A program made the position numbers and the translations under genes. The notes beneath the pieces are model-generated. The model saw only the letters and a program-made list of their open reading frames with translations, searched no databases and was not told the DNA's origin. A stretch of DNA of 64,000 bases. It comes from Oerskovia douganii. Its GTDB lineage: Bacteria; Actinomycetota; Actinomycetes; Actinomycetales; Cellulomonadaceae. The stretch lies in contig NZ_JACSPN010000004.1 of the NCBI RefSeq assembly GCF_015142735.1, positions 194,585 to 258,584 of the forward strand, written 5' to 3'. This document shows positions 32,779 to 43,667 of the stretch, piece by piece. Position 1 is the first letter of the stretch, and each line of letters starts with the position of its first letter.

Positions 32779-33426
32779 GTGCCCGCAGACTCCAGACGCC
32801 CTCCCAGATCCCGCATGACCGCGAGCCAGCGCCGTGAGCAGCTCCTCGCGGTGAGCCGTGTCCTCTTCGCCGAGAAGGGCTTCGAGGGGACGAGCGTCGA
32901 GGAGATCGCGGCGCGCGCCGAGGTGTCCAAGCCCGTGGTCTACGAGCACTTCGGGGGCAAGGAGGGCATCTATGCGGTCATCGTCGACCGCGAGATCCAG
33001 GGGCTGACCTCGGCCCTGACCGGCGCCCTGTCGATGGGCGGCCACCCCAAGGTGCTGCTCGAGCGCACGGCGCTCGCGCTGCTGACGTACATCGAGACGT
33101 CCGAGGACGGTTTCCGGATCCTCGTGCGCGACTCCCCCGTGGCCCAGGCGACCGGGACGTTCTCGAGCCTCATCGGGGACGTCGCGACGCAGGTCGAGCA
33201 CCTGCTCGCGGACCAGTTCAAGCGGCGTGGCCTGGACCCCCGGGTCTCCCCCATCTACGCGCAGATGCTCGTGGGCATGGTCGCGCTCACGGGTCAGTAC
33301 TGGCTCGACGTGCGCAGCCCCAAGAAGGCGGACGTCGCGGCGCACCTGGTCAACCTCGCGTGGAACGGCCTCTCGGGCATGGAGAAGAAGCCCTCGCTCA
33401 CGACCAAGGACCGCGCGGACGACTGA
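32779..33426 (+). CDS. TetR family transcriptional regulator
   Basis: A 215-residue one-component regulator. The N-terminal helix-turn-helix is clear: RREQLLAVSRVLFAEKGFEGTSVEEIAARAEVSKPVVYEHFGGKEGIYAVIVD (split across residues 16-68). The ligand-binding C-terminal half resembles the TetR_C group with QYWLDVRSPKKADVAAHLVNLAWNGL. GTG at 32779 was chosen; an ATG at 32815 leaves a 203-residue protein and an equally good domain. No clear Shine-Dalgarno supports either. The ABC exporter genes follow after 132 bases on the same strand and are its likely target. Confidence 0.88.
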   Translation: MPADSRRPPRSRMTASQRREQLLAVSRVLFAEKGFEGTSVEEIAARAEVSKPVVYEHFGGKEGIYAVIVDREIQGLTSALTGALSMGGHPKVLLERTALALLTYIETSEDGFRILVRDSPVAQATGTFSSLIGDVATQVEHLLADQFKRRGLDPRVSPIYAQMLVGMVALTGQYWLDVRSPKKADVAAHLVNLAWNGLSGMEKKPSLTTKDRADD

Positions 33427-33558
33427 CGCTGCGGCGGCCCGTCCGCCGTCCGGGGCCCACCGGCGGAGGGCCGGCGAAGCCCCCGTCACCGGCCGTCGGC
33501 GCCGGGCCCGTGACATTCCGCCCGGGACGGCGACCCTCGCGCGTGGTTTCGTTGGTTC

Positions 33559-34548
33559 ATGGCGACTCTCGAGATCGACAGGCTGAACAAGACGTACGGG
33601 ACGGTGCGCGCGCTGCGCGACATGTCCTTCACGGTCGGTGCCGGCGAGATCTTCGGCTTCGTCGGCTCGAACGGCGCCGGCAAGACGACGACCATGCGGA
33701 TCGCGCTCGGCGTGCTCGCGCCCGACTCGGGCGAGGTCCGGTGGGACGGGCGACCGCTCGACCTGGCCATGCGTCGTCGGATCGGCTACATGCCCGAGGA
33801 ACGCGGGCTGTACCCCCGGATGAAGGTCGGCGACCAGCTCGTCTACCTGGCCCGGCTGCACGGGCTGAGCCCGGCCGCGGCGCGGACGGCGATGGAGCAC
33901 TGGACGCAGGTCCTCGGGATCGACTCCCGCCGGGGCGACGACGTCCTGAAGCTCTCGCTCGGCAACCAGCAGCGCGTGCAGCTCGCGGCGGCCCTGGTGC
34001 ACGACCCCGACATCCTGGTCCTCGACGAGCCCTTCTCCGGGCTGGACCCGGTCGCGGTCGACGTCATGAGCGGCGTGCTGCGTGACCGTGCGGCCGCGGG
34101 CGTGCCCGTCGTCTTCTCGTCGCACCAGCTCGACCTCGTCGAGCGGTTGTGCGACCGGGTGGGGATCGTCAAGGCGGGCGAGATGGTCGAGGTCGGCGGG
34201 ATCGAGGAGCTGCGTGCGACGCAGCGTCCCCAGTGGGTCGTCGACGCCCCGCAGGCGCCACCCGGCTGGGCGGCCGAGGTCCCGGGCGTCCACGTCGTCC
34301 GGTACGACGGCGCCAGGACCTTCCTCGAGGTCGACCCGGCCCACGAGGGGGCTGAGCAAGCGGTCCTGCGCGCGGCCCTGGCCACCGGTCCCGTCCGGGA
34401 GTTCACACCCCAGCGGCCCTCGCTGACCGAGCTGTTCCGCCACGTCGTGAGCAGCGACGACGCGGCCGCCGACGCGGCGTCGGGCGGCGCGGGCTCGACG
34501 GGCGACGACCCCACGGCGCCCCCCACCCGACAGGAGGTCTCCGCGTGA
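33559..34548 (+). CDS. ABC exporter ATPase (NatA-like, DUF4162)
   Basis: A 329-residue ATPase for an ABC-2 exporter. Walker A GSNGAGKTT (residues 36-44), signature LSLGNQQRVQLA, Walker B ILVLDEPFSGLDP and H-loop SSHQ are present. The LSLGNQQ variant of the signature and the roughly 80-residue C-terminal extension (DUF4162-like) are typical of NatA-type sodium or drug and lipid exporters. The last 35 residues are Asp/Ala/Pro-rich. It overlaps the permease gene downstream by 4 bases (GTGA). Confidence 0.9.
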   Translation: MATLEIDRLNKTYGTVRALRDMSFTVGAGEIFGFVGSNGAGKTTTMRIALGVLAPDSGEVRWDGRPLDLAMRRRIGYMPEERGLYPRMKVGDQLVYLARLHGLSPAAARTAMEHWTQVLGIDSRRGDDVLKLSLGNQQRVQLAAALVHDPDILVLDEPFSGLDPVAVDVMSGVLRDRAAAGVPVVFSSHQLDLVERLCDRVGIVKAGEMVEVGGIEELRATQRPQWVVDAPQAPPGWAAEVPGVHVVRYDGARTFLEVDPAHEGAEQAVLRAALATGPVREFTPQRPSLTELFRHVVSSDDAAADAASGGAGSTGDDPTAPPTRQEVSA

Positions 34549-35780
34549 GCGCCGAGCACGGGCCCGCCCGGTCGACCAGCGCGCACTCCCCCGTGAGCAC
34601 GTGGGGTGCGGTGTCCCTCGTGGCGGGGCGGGAGATCTCGACGCGCATCCGGTCCAAGGCGTTCGTCTGGACCACGGTCGCACTGCTCGCGGGCGTGGTG
34701 CTCGGCGGGTTCCTGCTGAGCGTCGTCGGCAACCAGGGCCCCGCGGCCCAGCAGGTCGGCGTGACGTCGGACGCGCAGGCGCTGGGCCCGCAGCTCGAGG
34801 CCGCGGGCAGCGCGGTCGGGACCGAGATCCAGGTCAGCGAGGTCTCGGAGACCGAGGGACGCGAACGGCTCGCCGACGGTGACCTCGACGCGCTGGTCGT
34901 CGGGACGCCCGGTTCGTTCACCGTGGTCGTCGAGGAGGAGCTGGGCACCACCCTGACGCCGGTGTTCACGGGCCTGGCGCAGCAGGCCGCCCTGTCCGGG
35001 GCCATCGCCGACCTGGGAGGCGACCCCTCGGCCGTCGCGCAGGAGATCGCGTCGGCAGCCCCGCGGGTGGAGACGCTCGAACCCACCGAGGAGCGCGACC
35101 CGGCGCAGATCGTGACGGGCATGGTCGGCGGCATCCTCATCTTCATCGCGCTCATGACGTGCGGCCAGCTCGTGGCGCAGGGTGTCGTGGAGGAGAAGAC
35201 GAGCCGCGTGGTCGAGCTCCTGCTCGCGACGATCCGCCCGTGGCAGCTCATGGCGGGCAAGGTCCTGGGCATCGGCGCGATCGGGCTGATCCAGCTCGTC
35301 GTGGTCGTCGGGGGCGGTGTCGGGACGGCGCTCGCGCTGGGGCTGGTCGACGCGAGCAGCGTCGACCTGGGCGCGACCGCGGCGTGGGTCCTCGTGTGGT
35401 TCGTGATCGGCTTCGTCATGTACTCGCTCGCGCTGGCCGCGCTCGCCGCGCTGGTCTCGCGGCAGGAGGACGTGGGGTCGGTCATCACGCCGGTCCTGAC
35501 GCTCATGATGATCCCGTACATCATCGGCATCTCGATCGGGCCGTGGGACCCCGAGAACCCGCTGGTCGTGTGGTTGTCCTACGTCCCGTTCTGCTCGCCG
35601 CTGCTCATGCCCATCCGCATCGCGCTGGGCACGGTCGAGACGTGGGAGATCCTTCTCGCGGTCGGTCTCTCGCTCGCGCTCGTGCCGGTCCTGGTGTGGC
35701 TCGCGGGCAAGATCTACTCGAACGCGGTGCTGCGCACGGGCGGCCGGATCAGGCTCAAGGACGCCCTGCGCGCGAGCTGA
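34545..35780 (+). CDS. ABC-2 exporter permease (NatB-like)
   Basis: A 411-residue membrane protein. One span is near residues 40-62, then a roughly 130-residue extracytoplasmic domain, then five or six spans from about residue 185, starting with IVTGMVGGILIFIALMTCGQLVAQGVVEEKTSRVVELLLATIRPWQLMAGKVLG. That EEKTSRVVELLL block is the hallmark of NatB/YhaP-type permeases. GTG start, coupled to the ATPase gene. The substrate is not evident; sodium, peptides or drugs are possible. The TetR gene upstream and the MarR gene downstream frame the operon. Confidence 0.9.
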   Translation: MSAEHGPARSTSAHSPVSTWGAVSLVAGREISTRIRSKAFVWTTVALLAGVVLGGFLLSVVGNQGPAAQQVGVTSDAQALGPQLEAAGSAVGTEIQVSEVSETEGRERLADGDLDALVVGTPGSFTVVVEEELGTTLTPVFTGLAQQAALSGAIADLGGDPSAVAQEIASAAPRVETLEPTEERDPAQIVTGMVGGILIFIALMTCGQLVAQGVVEEKTSRVVELLLATIRPWQLMAGKVLGIGAIGLIQLVVVVGGGVGTALALGLVDASSVDLGATAAWVLVWFVIGFVMYSLALAALAALVSRQEDVGSVITPVLTLMMIPYIIGISIGPWDPENPLVVWLSYVPFCSPLLMPIRIALGTVETWEILLAVGLSLALVPVLVWLAGKIYSNAVLRTGGRIRLKDALRAS

Positions 35781-35808
35781 CCGGACTCGCCGGGACGGGT
35801 CCGACCCG

Positions 35809-35828
35809 TCAAGACTCTTGATGTCAAG
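35809..35828 (+). promoter_or_regulatory. Overlapping inverted repeats, likely MarR operator and promoter
   Basis: TCAAGA-C-TCTTGA (35809-35821) is a perfect 13-bp palindrome, and CTTGA-TG-TCAAG (35817-35828) is a second one sharing its right arm, so three half-sites lie in 20 bases. TTGATG (35818-35823) and TAATCT (35839-35844) could be -35 and -10 with a 15-base spacer. Binding by the MarR protein would then block its own promoter. Confidence 0.6.
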
Positions 35829-35851
35829 GAATGTCGAGTAATCTCGCGTTC

Positions 35852-36352
35852 ATGCAGCACCCGCACCCGGACGAGGTCGACCGCATCGTCGACGCCTGGC
35901 AGCGCGAGCGTCCGGACCTGGACGTCGAGCCGCTCACCGTGTTCTCGCGCGTCAGCCGGCTCGCCCGGCACCTGGACCTCGCGCGCCGCAGCGCGTTCGC
36001 GCGCGGCCACCTGGAGACCTGGGAGTTCGACGTGCTGTCCGCGCTGCGTCGCGCGGGCGAGCCGTACCGCATGTCCCCCGGGGCGCTCATCACGCAGACG
36101 CTCGTCACGAGCGGCACCATGACCAACCGGATCGACCGCCTCGAGGCCCGCGGCCTGGTGCAGCGCCACCGCTCCCCCGACGACCGCCGCGGCGTGCTCG
36201 TCGAGCTCACGCCCGAGGGCCTCGAGCGGGTCGACGCCGCGATGACGGACCTGCTGCGCGTCGAGCGCGACGTCCTCGCGGCTCTCGACCCCGCGGAGCG
36301 CCTGCAGCTCGCGAACCTGCTGCGCACGGTCGTCGGGCAGTTCGAGGCCTGA
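35852..36352 (+). CDS. MarR family transcriptional regulator
   Basis: A 166-residue winged-helix regulator. The MarR core is plain: ARGHLETWEFDVLSALRRAGEPYRMSPGALI forms the first helices, LVTSGTMTNRIDRLEARGLVQRH the recognition helix, and SPDDRRGVLVELTPEGLERVD the wing with its DxR motif. ATG 35852 is preferred over ATG 35831. The latter lies only three bases from the operator, while TAATCT is placed 7 bases before 35852, as for a leaderless mRNA. It is probably autoregulated through the palindromes at 35809-35828 and may also act on the exporter operon just upstream. Confidence 0.88.
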   Translation: MQHPHPDEVDRIVDAWQRERPDLDVEPLTVFSRVSRLARHLDLARRSAFARGHLETWEFDVLSALRRAGEPYRMSPGALITQTLVTSGTMTNRIDRLEARGLVQRHRSPDDRRGVLVELTPEGLERVDAAMTDLLRVERDVLAALDPAERLQLANLLRTVVGQFEA

Positions 36353-36380
36353 CGACCGTGCGCTGAGTCCGGGCGAACCG

Positions 36381-38264
<1,884 letters not shown>

Positions 38265-38351
38265 GAGTTCCTTCGCGAGGGGGTCGGGTGCCCTAGCGAG
38301 GATACGCGCCGACGAACGAGCACCAGGACCGGCCAGTCGTCGTCGCGAGCC

Positions 38352-39290
38352 TCAGGACGACAGGACGCGCGCACCCGACGCCGGACCCGTGGCGCAGTGC
38401 ACGGAGTCCGCGACCCCCGCCGCGGTCCAGGACGCCGCGATCGCGAGCGCGTGCTGCCTGCTGCGCGCCAGGGCGGCGACCGTCGGACCGGAACCCGAGA
38501 CGATCGCCCCGAGCGCACCGACCTCGCGCGCGACCTCCAGGGTCCGGCCCAGCTCGGGCGCCATGGCCAGCGCGGCCGGCTCCAGGTCGTTGTGCAGCGC
38601 GCGCCCCAGGCCCACCGGGTCCCCGGCGCGCAACGCCTGCATGAGCTCGGTGTCGTCGGACAGCTCGACGTCAGGGCTCCCGCCCACGACCTCGTCGAAC
38701 GTCTGGAACACCTTCGCGGTCGACAGCCCTTCGTCCCTCACCGCGAAGGCCCAGTGGAACTCTCCCCGCGACATCGCCGGGGTCAGGAGATGCCCCCTCC
38801 CCGTGCCCACGGCAGTGTGCCCGACGAGCCCGAACGGGACGTCGGACCCCAGCCCCGCCGCGAGGTCCGACAGCTCCGCACGCGAGAGCCCCGTCTCCCA
38901 GAGCAGGTCGCACGCCACCAGCGCAGCTGCCGCGTCGGCGCTCCCACCGGCCATCCCGCCGGCGACGGGCACCCCCTTGTGGATGTGGAGCCGCACGTCC
39001 GGGCCCACGCCCGTGTAGCGGGCCAGCGACTCCGCGGCACGCCACGCCAGGTTGGTGTCGTCCACCGGGACGCGGTCGGCCTGGGCCCCCGAGACCGTCA
39101 ACGAGATCCCCGCCCCGGGAGCCTCCAGGACCGCCTCGACCTCCTCGACGAGCGAGACCGCCTGGAAGATCGTGACGAGCGGGTGGTACCCGTCGTCCTG
39201 ACGTGCACCGACCCGAAGCGACAGGTTGACCTTTCCCGGCGCCCGCACCCGCACCGCGACGGGAGGAGCGGCAGACAGGTGGTGGCTCAC
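38352..39290 (-). CDS. ispE: 4-diphosphocytidyl-2-C-methyl-D-erythritol kinase
   Basis: A 312-residue GHMP-family kinase of the non-mevalonate isoprenoid pathway, supplying precursors for polyprenyl carriers used by wall and glycan synthesis. [23 protein letters not shown] opens the protein with the catalytic lysine. The ATP loop [19 protein letters not shown] lies near residues 105-123, and [10 protein letters not shown] near residue 275 is the third GHMP motif. GTG start, with a 4-base overlap with the rsmA stop, so the pair is translationally coupled as in many actinobacteria. Confidence 0.94.
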   Translation of the reverse strand: MSHHLSAAPPVAVRVRAPGKVNLSLRVGARQDDGYHPLVTIFQAVSLVEEVEAVLEAPGAGISLTVSGAQADRVPVDDTNLAWRAAESLARYTGVGPDVRLHIHKGVPVAGGMAGGSADAAAALVACDLLWETGLSRAELSDLAAGLGSDVPFGLVGHTAVGTGRGHLLTPAMSRGEFHWAFAVRDEGLSTAKVFQTFDEVVGGSPDVELSDDTELMQALRAGDPVGLGRALHNDLEPAALAMAPELGRTLEVAREVGALGAIVSGSGPTVAALARSRQHALAIAASWTAAGVADSVHCATGPASGARVLSS

Positions 39291-40255
39291 GCGTCCACTG
39301 TGCCAGGTCGTTCCGGGTGCCCGCCTGCGGAACGCACCGCGCCGTCGTCCGTGGCCTCGCCCGCCTCCGACGGAGGGACCGCGCCGCCCTCGCCCCGCAC
39401 GACGGGGAGCTGCTCGGCGATGCGCGCGAACTCCTCGACCGTCAACCGCTCGCCACGGGCCGTCGGGTCGACCCCCGCGCGCTCGAGCGCCTCGACCGCG
39501 GCCGACGACGAGCCCGCGATCCCGGCGAGAGCCGACCGGAGCATCTTGCGGCGCTGGGCGAACGCCGCGTCGACGACCGCGAAGACCTCCTCGCGCGTGG
39601 CCGTCGTGGTCGGCGGCTCCCGGCGGTCGAGCGCGACGAGCGCGGAGTCGACGTTCGGCACGGGCCAGAACACGCTGCGCCCCACCGTGCCGGCCCGCGA
39701 GGCCGACGCGTACCAGGCGGCCTTGACCGACGGCACGCCGTAGGTCCGGCTGCCGGGCGGTGCCGCGAGCCTGTCCGCGACCTCCGCCTGGACCATCACC
39801 AGGACACGCTGCAACGAGTCGAAGCGCTCGAGGAACGTCAGCAGGACCGGCACCGCGACGTTGTACGGGAGGTTGGCGACGAGCGCGGTGGGCGCCTCAC
39901 CGGGGAGCTCGGTCACGTCGAGCGCGTCGGCGGCCACGACCGTGAGACGGTCGACCGCGTCCGGCTGGTGCACGGCGACCGTCGCTGCGAGCTGCTGGGC
40001 GAGCGGCGGGTCGATCTCGACCGCGACCACGCTCGCCCCCACCTCGAGCAGTCCCAGGGTGAGCGACCCGAGCCCCGGACCGACCTCGACGACACGGTCC
40101 CCCGCACCGATCCCGGCCGTCCGGACGATCTTGCGGACCGTGCCGCCGTCGTGCACGAAGTTCTGACCGAGCGTCTTGGTGGGCCGGACACCCAGACGCC
40201 CTGCCAGGTCGCGGATCTGTGCCGGACCGAGCAGGGCGCTGGGGGTGTCGTTCAT
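39287..40255 (-). CDS. rsmA: 16S rRNA dimethyladenosine transferase (KsgA)
   Basis: A 322-residue S-adenosylmethionine-dependent enzyme that dimethylates A1518 and A1519 of 16S r[23 protein letters not shown] and [16 protein letters not shown] (about residues 55-70) are the signature and SAM-binding loop, and [19 protein letters not shown] near residues 127-145 carries the catalytic NLPY. The C-terminal helical domain is present, followed by an acidic Pro/Glu-rich tail. It follows rpf by 75 bases, the usual rpf-rsmA-ispE order. Confidence 0.95.
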   Translation of the reverse strand: MNDTPSALLGPAQIRDLAGRLGVRPTKTLGQNFVHDGGTVRKIVRTAGIGAGDRVVEVGPGLGSLTLGLLEVGASVVAVEIDPPLAQQLAATVAVHQPDAVDRLTVVAADALDVTELPGEAPTALVANLPYNVAVPVLLTFLERFDSLQRVLVMVQAEVADRLAAPPGSRTYGVPSVKAAWYASASRAGTVGRSVFWPVPNVDSALVALDRREPPTTTATREEVFAVVDAAFAQRRKMLRSALAGIAGSSSAAVEALERAGVDPTARGERLTVEEFARIAEQLPVVRGEGGAVPPSEAGEATDDGAVRSAGGHPERPGTVDA

Positions 40256-40330
40256 GCAGGGAAGCCTACCGGGACCGGCGCGTCCCCTGCGGCGGGAGCC
40301 CGCCGACGACCGGGAACGGCCTGGTGCCGG

Positions 40331-41617
40331 TCAGTACCAGTTCCTCGCCTGGGAGTGACCCCACGCGGCGCACGGGGTGCCGTAGCTGGCCGCGATGTAG
40401 TCGAGGCCCCAGGTGATCTGGGTCGCCGGGTTGGTCCGCCAGTCGGCGCCCGCGCTCGCCATCTTGGACCCGGGCAGGGACTGCGGGATCCCGTACGCGC
40501 CGGACGAGGAGTTGGTCGCCTGGTAGTTCCAGTTGCTCTCCTTGGTCCAGAGACGGTCGAGGCACTGGAACTGCTCGCTGCCCCAGCCCCGGGCCGCGAC
40601 CAGCTGGCGCGCCGTCTCCTTCGCGGAACCGGCGGCTTCCGGCCCGCTGGGGCGCGCCTTGGTGCCCTGCACCACGACGCGCGCGACCGGCTCGGCCGTC
40701 ACGGCGTCCGAGACGAGCTCGCGGGACTCCTCGACGCCGTCGACCGTCGTGACGCGCTCGACCGTGGTGCGGGTGCCCTCGACGCCCTCCTGGGCGACCG
40801 TGGGCGCCTCGTCGGCGTAGACGTTCGGGTCCTCCTGGACGGTCGTCTCGAACGGGATCGGGGTCACGGTCGGGACGTCGGTCACCACGACGCGGTGGAC
40901 CACGACCGAGACCGCGGGGTCGGCGGTCTCGTCGCGGGCGACCGAGACGCGGTCGTGCTCGCCCAGGACGATGCCCTGCTGGTCGAGCAGCGCGTCGATG
41001 CCGATCGAGCCGTCGGGCGCGACGACCGTCTGCCCGTCGACGACCACGTTCACGGGGCCGTCCGCGTCGAGCGTGACGCCGAGCTCGGGGCGCCCGTCGG
41101 CGCCCGAGCGCGAGGCGACCAGACGCACGTCCGTCCCACGGTCCGCGAGCGTGTCGAGCGCCTCGTCCGCGTCCAGAGCCGTGAGCCACACGTCGCTCTG
41201 CTGACCGTCCGTCTGCACGGTCACCTCACGCCCGTACCGCACCACCACGTCAGCCCCGTTCGACAGAGCCGCGTCCACCGCAGGAGCGACCAGGTCCTTG
41301 TCCGTGACCCGCACACCCTCCTCCGCCAGAAGACCCTCGACGGAACCGGCGAACGTGCTGACCGTGGTGATCTCACCGTCGACGTCCAGCTCGACGGTCT
41401 TCTTGGCAGAGCCATAGGCGACCGCACCGGTCGCGACCAGCGCGACCGCCGTCGCACCGGCGACCAACGGCCACCGGCGACGCCGCGCAGCAGTGGCAGT
41501 GGAAGAGGAAGGGGCGGAAGCATCAGCCTCGACGCCCGTCGAAGGGTCGGGGGCGGAGGGAGTCGGCGCGGTGCGCTCGAGCGCCTCGTGCTTGGTGCTG
41601 CGGAAGGGGTTCTTCAC
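40331..41617 (-). CDS. G5/DUF348 wall-lytic protein with SLT-like catalytic domain (rpf-region paralog 1)
   Basis: A 428-residue anchored or secreted protein. A cytoplasmic basic segment and one span (about 44-63) lead to DUF348 repeats (VELDVDGEITTVSTFAGSV and two more), a G5 domain (about 255-330), and a C-terminal lysozyme-like domain with catalytic Glu in LWTKESNWNYQA and SSGAYGIPQSLPGSKMASAG. This end resembles the transglycosylase or aggregation-promoting-factor type, not the classical Rpf fold. Residues 24-175 are encoded by a 455-bp segment identical to paralog 2. GTG 41617 is used; GTGCCCGG ten codons upstream, at the same place in both paralogs, is an alternative. Confidence 0.88.
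   Translation of the reverse strand: MKNPFRSTKHEALERTAPTPSAPDPSTGVEADASAPSSSTATAARRRRWPLVAGATAVALVATGAVAYGSAKKTVELDVDGEITTVSTFAGSVEGLLAEEGVRVTDKDLVAPAVDAALSNGADVVVRYGREVTVQTDGQQSDVWLTALDADEALDTLADRGTDVRLVASRSGADGRPELGVTLDADGPVNVVVDGQTVVAPDGSIGIDALLDQQGIVLGEHDRVSVARDETADPAVSVVVHRVVVTDVPTVTPIPFETTVQEDPNVYADEAPTVAQEGVEGTRTTVERVTTVDGVEESRELVSDAVTAEPVARVVVQGTKARPSGPEAAGSAKETARQLVAARGWGSEQFQCLDRLWTKESNWNYQATNSSSGAYGIPQSLPGSKMASAGADWRTNPATQITWGLDYIAASYGTPCAAWGHSQARNWY
41091..41545 (-). repeat. 455-bp perfect direct repeat, copy 1
   Basis: Identical base for base to 42880-43334 over the full 455 bases by line-by-line comparison, at an offset of 1789 with no gaps. It covers the membrane span and the first DUF348 domains of paralog 1. 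The sequences diverge sharply at both borders. Confidence 0.97.
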
Positions 41618-42007
41618 TCGTGTCCAGTCGTCGTGCTGTCCGGGCACGGGAGGTCGAGGCTCGCGACGAGGCACAGCCCGGTCCGTGCAGGGCACGGTGC
41701 GACGAGGTCGCTCCGGGGTCTCGACCAGCCGATCCGGCGGTCCGGGCGCCTGGGCACCGGGCTCACGGCCCGGTCGGCACCACCCGCTGCGAGATCACAT
41801 CGTGGCGACTTCTGCACGCGGGACACTCGACCGTAACCGACTCGTTATGGATCGCCAAGCCGACGCGCTGCCGTCCACGCACTGCCCGGGTGGACGAACC
41901 GGGTGCCACCTCGCAGGTCGGGCGAGCCCGGCCTGCGCGTGACGGTGTCGTGCGACACACCCGGGTGCGCGGCCTCCACGGTCACCGGCGGCCGGACGGG
42001 GACGCAC
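41618..42007 (-). other. Leader and promoter of paralog 1, plus spacer
   Basis: This is a gene-free stretch. The first roughly 205 bases upstream of the GTG would be the 5' leader if the promoter at 41830-41858 is used. The leader shares GTCGCCAC and TGATCT blocks with the leader of paralog 2. I looked for the ydaO/c-di-AMP riboswitch known upstream of some rpf genes and did not find its conserved cores. From 41859 to 42007 I see nothing else recognisable. Confidence 0.5.
41830..41858 (-). promoter_or_regulatory. Promoter of rpf-region paralog 1
   Basis: On the minus strand TTGGCG (41853-41858) and TACGGT (41830-41835) are separated by exactly 17 bases. The spacer carries ATAACG and TCGGT blocks that recur in the paralog 2 promoter. 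Seen on the plus strand, GTAAC-N6-GTTAT (41833-41848) overlaps the -10 as a partial inverted repeat and could be a regulator site. Confidence 0.6.
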
Positions 42008-42053
42008 GAAGGGTGCGGGGTCCACAGCTCTCGCTGCGGACCCCGCACCCTTC
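42008..42053 (-). terminator. Strong terminator after the rpf gene
   Basis: A perfect 16-bp stem (GAAGGGTGCGGGGTCC pairing with 42038-42053) with a 14-base loop that can pair further (CAGC-TCTC-GCTG), starting 43 bases after the stop of the gene at 42096. It ends paralog 2 and isolates it from paralog 1. Confidence 0.8.
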
Positions 42054-42095
42054 CGACGACGCGCTCAGGACGAGCCCGTCAGGGCGTCCAGACGC

Positions 42096-43388
42096 TCAGC
42101 GCAGGCCGAGCTTCTTGGAGCAGGCGGGCCACTGGCCCCAGCCCGACCGGGCCTGGAGGGCCTGGGCGCGCTGGGTCTGCTCGGCGGCCGAGGCCTCCGA
42201 GGGGAGACCCGAACCGCCCATGGCGCGCCAGGTGCTGGCCGAGAACTGGTAGAGGCCGTAGTAGCCGTTCCCGGTGTTCGTCGCGGGGTTGCCCCCCGAC
42301 TCGCACTTCGCCAGGGCCGCCCAGACGTCCCCGCCGACGGTGCTCGGCGCCGCCGGCGCAGCCGCCGCGGAAGAGGACGAGGAGCTGCTGCTCGCCTGGG
42401 GCGCCGCAGTCGTGGCCTTCGGCGCGGGGGTCGGTGCCGGGCGCTCCTTGGTGCCCTGCACGAGGATCTTGGTGACCGGCTCGGCGGTCACGGCGTCCGA
42501 GACGAGCTCGCGGGACTCCTCGACGCCGTCGACCGTCGTGACGCGCTCGACCTTGGTCGACGCGCCCTCGACGCCCTCCTGCTTGACGACGGGAGCGAGG
42601 TCCGCGTAACGGTTCGCGTCCTGCTCCGTGACCGTCTCGAACGGGATCGGGGTCACGGTCGGGACCTCTGCCACGGCGACGCGCTGGACGACGAGCGAGA
42701 CCGCGGGGTCGGCGGCCTCGTCGCGGGCGACCGAGACGCGGTCGTGCTCGCCCAGGACGATGCCCTGCTGGTCGAGGATCGCGTTCACGCCGATGCTGCC
42801 GTCAGGAGCCGTCAGGACCTGGCCGTCGACCACGACGTTGACGGGGCCGTCGGCGTCGAGGCGCAGCGGCAGGGCCGCACGCCCGTCGGCGCCCGAGCGC
42901 GAGGCGACCAGACGCACGTCCGTCCCACGGTCCGCGAGCGTGTCGAGCGCCTCGTCCGCGTCCAGAGCCGTGAGCCACACGTCGCTCTGCTGACCGTCCG
43001 TCTGCACGGTCACCTCACGCCCGTACCGCACCACCACGTCAGCCCCGTTCGACAGAGCCGCGTCCACCGCAGGAGCGACCAGGTCCTTGTCCGTGACCCG
43101 CACACCCTCCTCCGCCAGAAGACCCTCGACGGAACCGGCGAACGTGCTGACCGTGGTGATCTCACCGTCGACGTCCAGCTCGACGGTCTTCTTGGCAGAG
43201 CCATAGGCGACCGCACCGGTCGCGACCAGCGCGACCGCCGTCGCACCGGCGACCAACGGCCACCGGCGACGCCGCGCAGCAGTGGCAGTGGAAGAGGAAG
43301 GGGCGGAAGCATCAGCCTCGACGCCCGTCGAAGGATTGGGGGCAGTGGCGCTGGCCGCGTGAGCGGTCCGGTTCAGGGGGTTCTTCAC
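42096..43388 (-). CDS. rpfB: Resuscitation-promoting factor with DUF348 and G5 domains (RpfB-like)
   Basis: A 430-residue RpfB-type muralytic protein that cleaves peptidoglycan and promotes regrowth. The order is a basic cytoplasmic segment, one span (about 38-57), three DUF348 domains, G5 (about 250-325), an Ala/Ser/Pro linker (about 335-360), and a classical Rpf domain with catalytic Glu in WAALAKCESGGNPATNTGNG, then YYGLYQFSASTWRAMGGSG and the second cysteine in WPACSKK. It is the only one of the three paralogs with a true Rpf domain, and the genes around it match the usual rpfB context. Residues 18-169 share identical DNA with paralog 1. Start GTG 43388, with the same alternative ten codons upstream. 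Confidence 0.93.
   Translation of the reverse strand: MKNPLNRTAHAASATAPNPSTGVEADASAPSSSTATAARRRRWPLVAGATAVALVATGAVAYGSAKKTVELDVDGEITTVSTFAGSVEGLLAEEGVRVTDKDLVAPAVDAALSNGADVVVRYGREVTVQTDGQQSDVWLTALDADEALDTLADRGTDVRLVASRSGADGRAALPLRLDADGPVNVVVDGQVLTAPDGSIGVNAILDQQGIVLGEHDRVSVARDEAADPAVSLVVQRVAVAEVPTVTPIPFETVTEQDANRYADLAPVVKQEGVEGASTKVERVTTVDGVEESRELVSDAVTAEPVTKILVQGTKERPAPTPAPKATTAAPQASSSSSSSSAAAAPAAPSTVGGDVWAALAKCESGGNPATNTGNGYYGLYQFSASTWRAMGGSGLPSEASAAEQTQRAQALQARSGWGQWPACSKKLGLR
42880..43334 (-). repeat. 455-bp perfect direct repeat, copy 2
   Basis: Second copy of the segment at 41091-41545, with no mismatch found. It lies within the rpfB-like gene and spans its membrane anchor and first DUF348 domains. 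The third paralog (43805-44992) does not share it. Confidence 0.97.
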
Positions 43389-43667
43389 TCGAGTCCAGTC
43401 GTCGAGCCTCCCGGGCACGGAGTTCGGGCGACGCGGGGCGCCACCAGCGGTCCCGCTGCTCCGAGGAGCGTCGGGGCGGGGCGCCCGAGGGCGTCCCACC
43501 GCTGGTTCCGAAACGACCGATCCGGCTGTCGTTGTCTGCCGACGGCCCGATGGTCGGGGCCACAGCAGGACGCGCACCCTCCGGTCCTGGAGCACCCGGC
43601 GATGAGCGGGTGCGGCACCCGCAGATCAGCGGGTGGCGACAGGACGGGCAGCAGCGCGCGACAGTTG
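43389..43667 (-). other. Long structured leader of the rpfB-like gene
   Basis: About 275 bases between the predicted start of transcription and the GTG. Two neighbouring hairpins, CACCCGC-TGATCT-GCGGGTG and GCACCCG-N8-CGGGTGC (minus strand, about 43588-43640), are perfect 7-bp stems. This could be a regulatory leader, but it does not match a riboswitch class I can name. Confidence 0.45.

Noticed and set aside
41091..43334. Insertion sequence or transposon as the cause of the 455-bp repeat
   Set aside because: The repeats are direct, lie in the same codon frame of two paralogs, and have no terminal inverted repeats, target duplications or transposase.
41618..43667. ydaO-type c-di-AMP riboswitch upstream of the rpf genes
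   Set aside because: Known for some actinobacterial rpf genes, so I looked for its conserved cores in both leaders and did not find them; only short hairpins are present.
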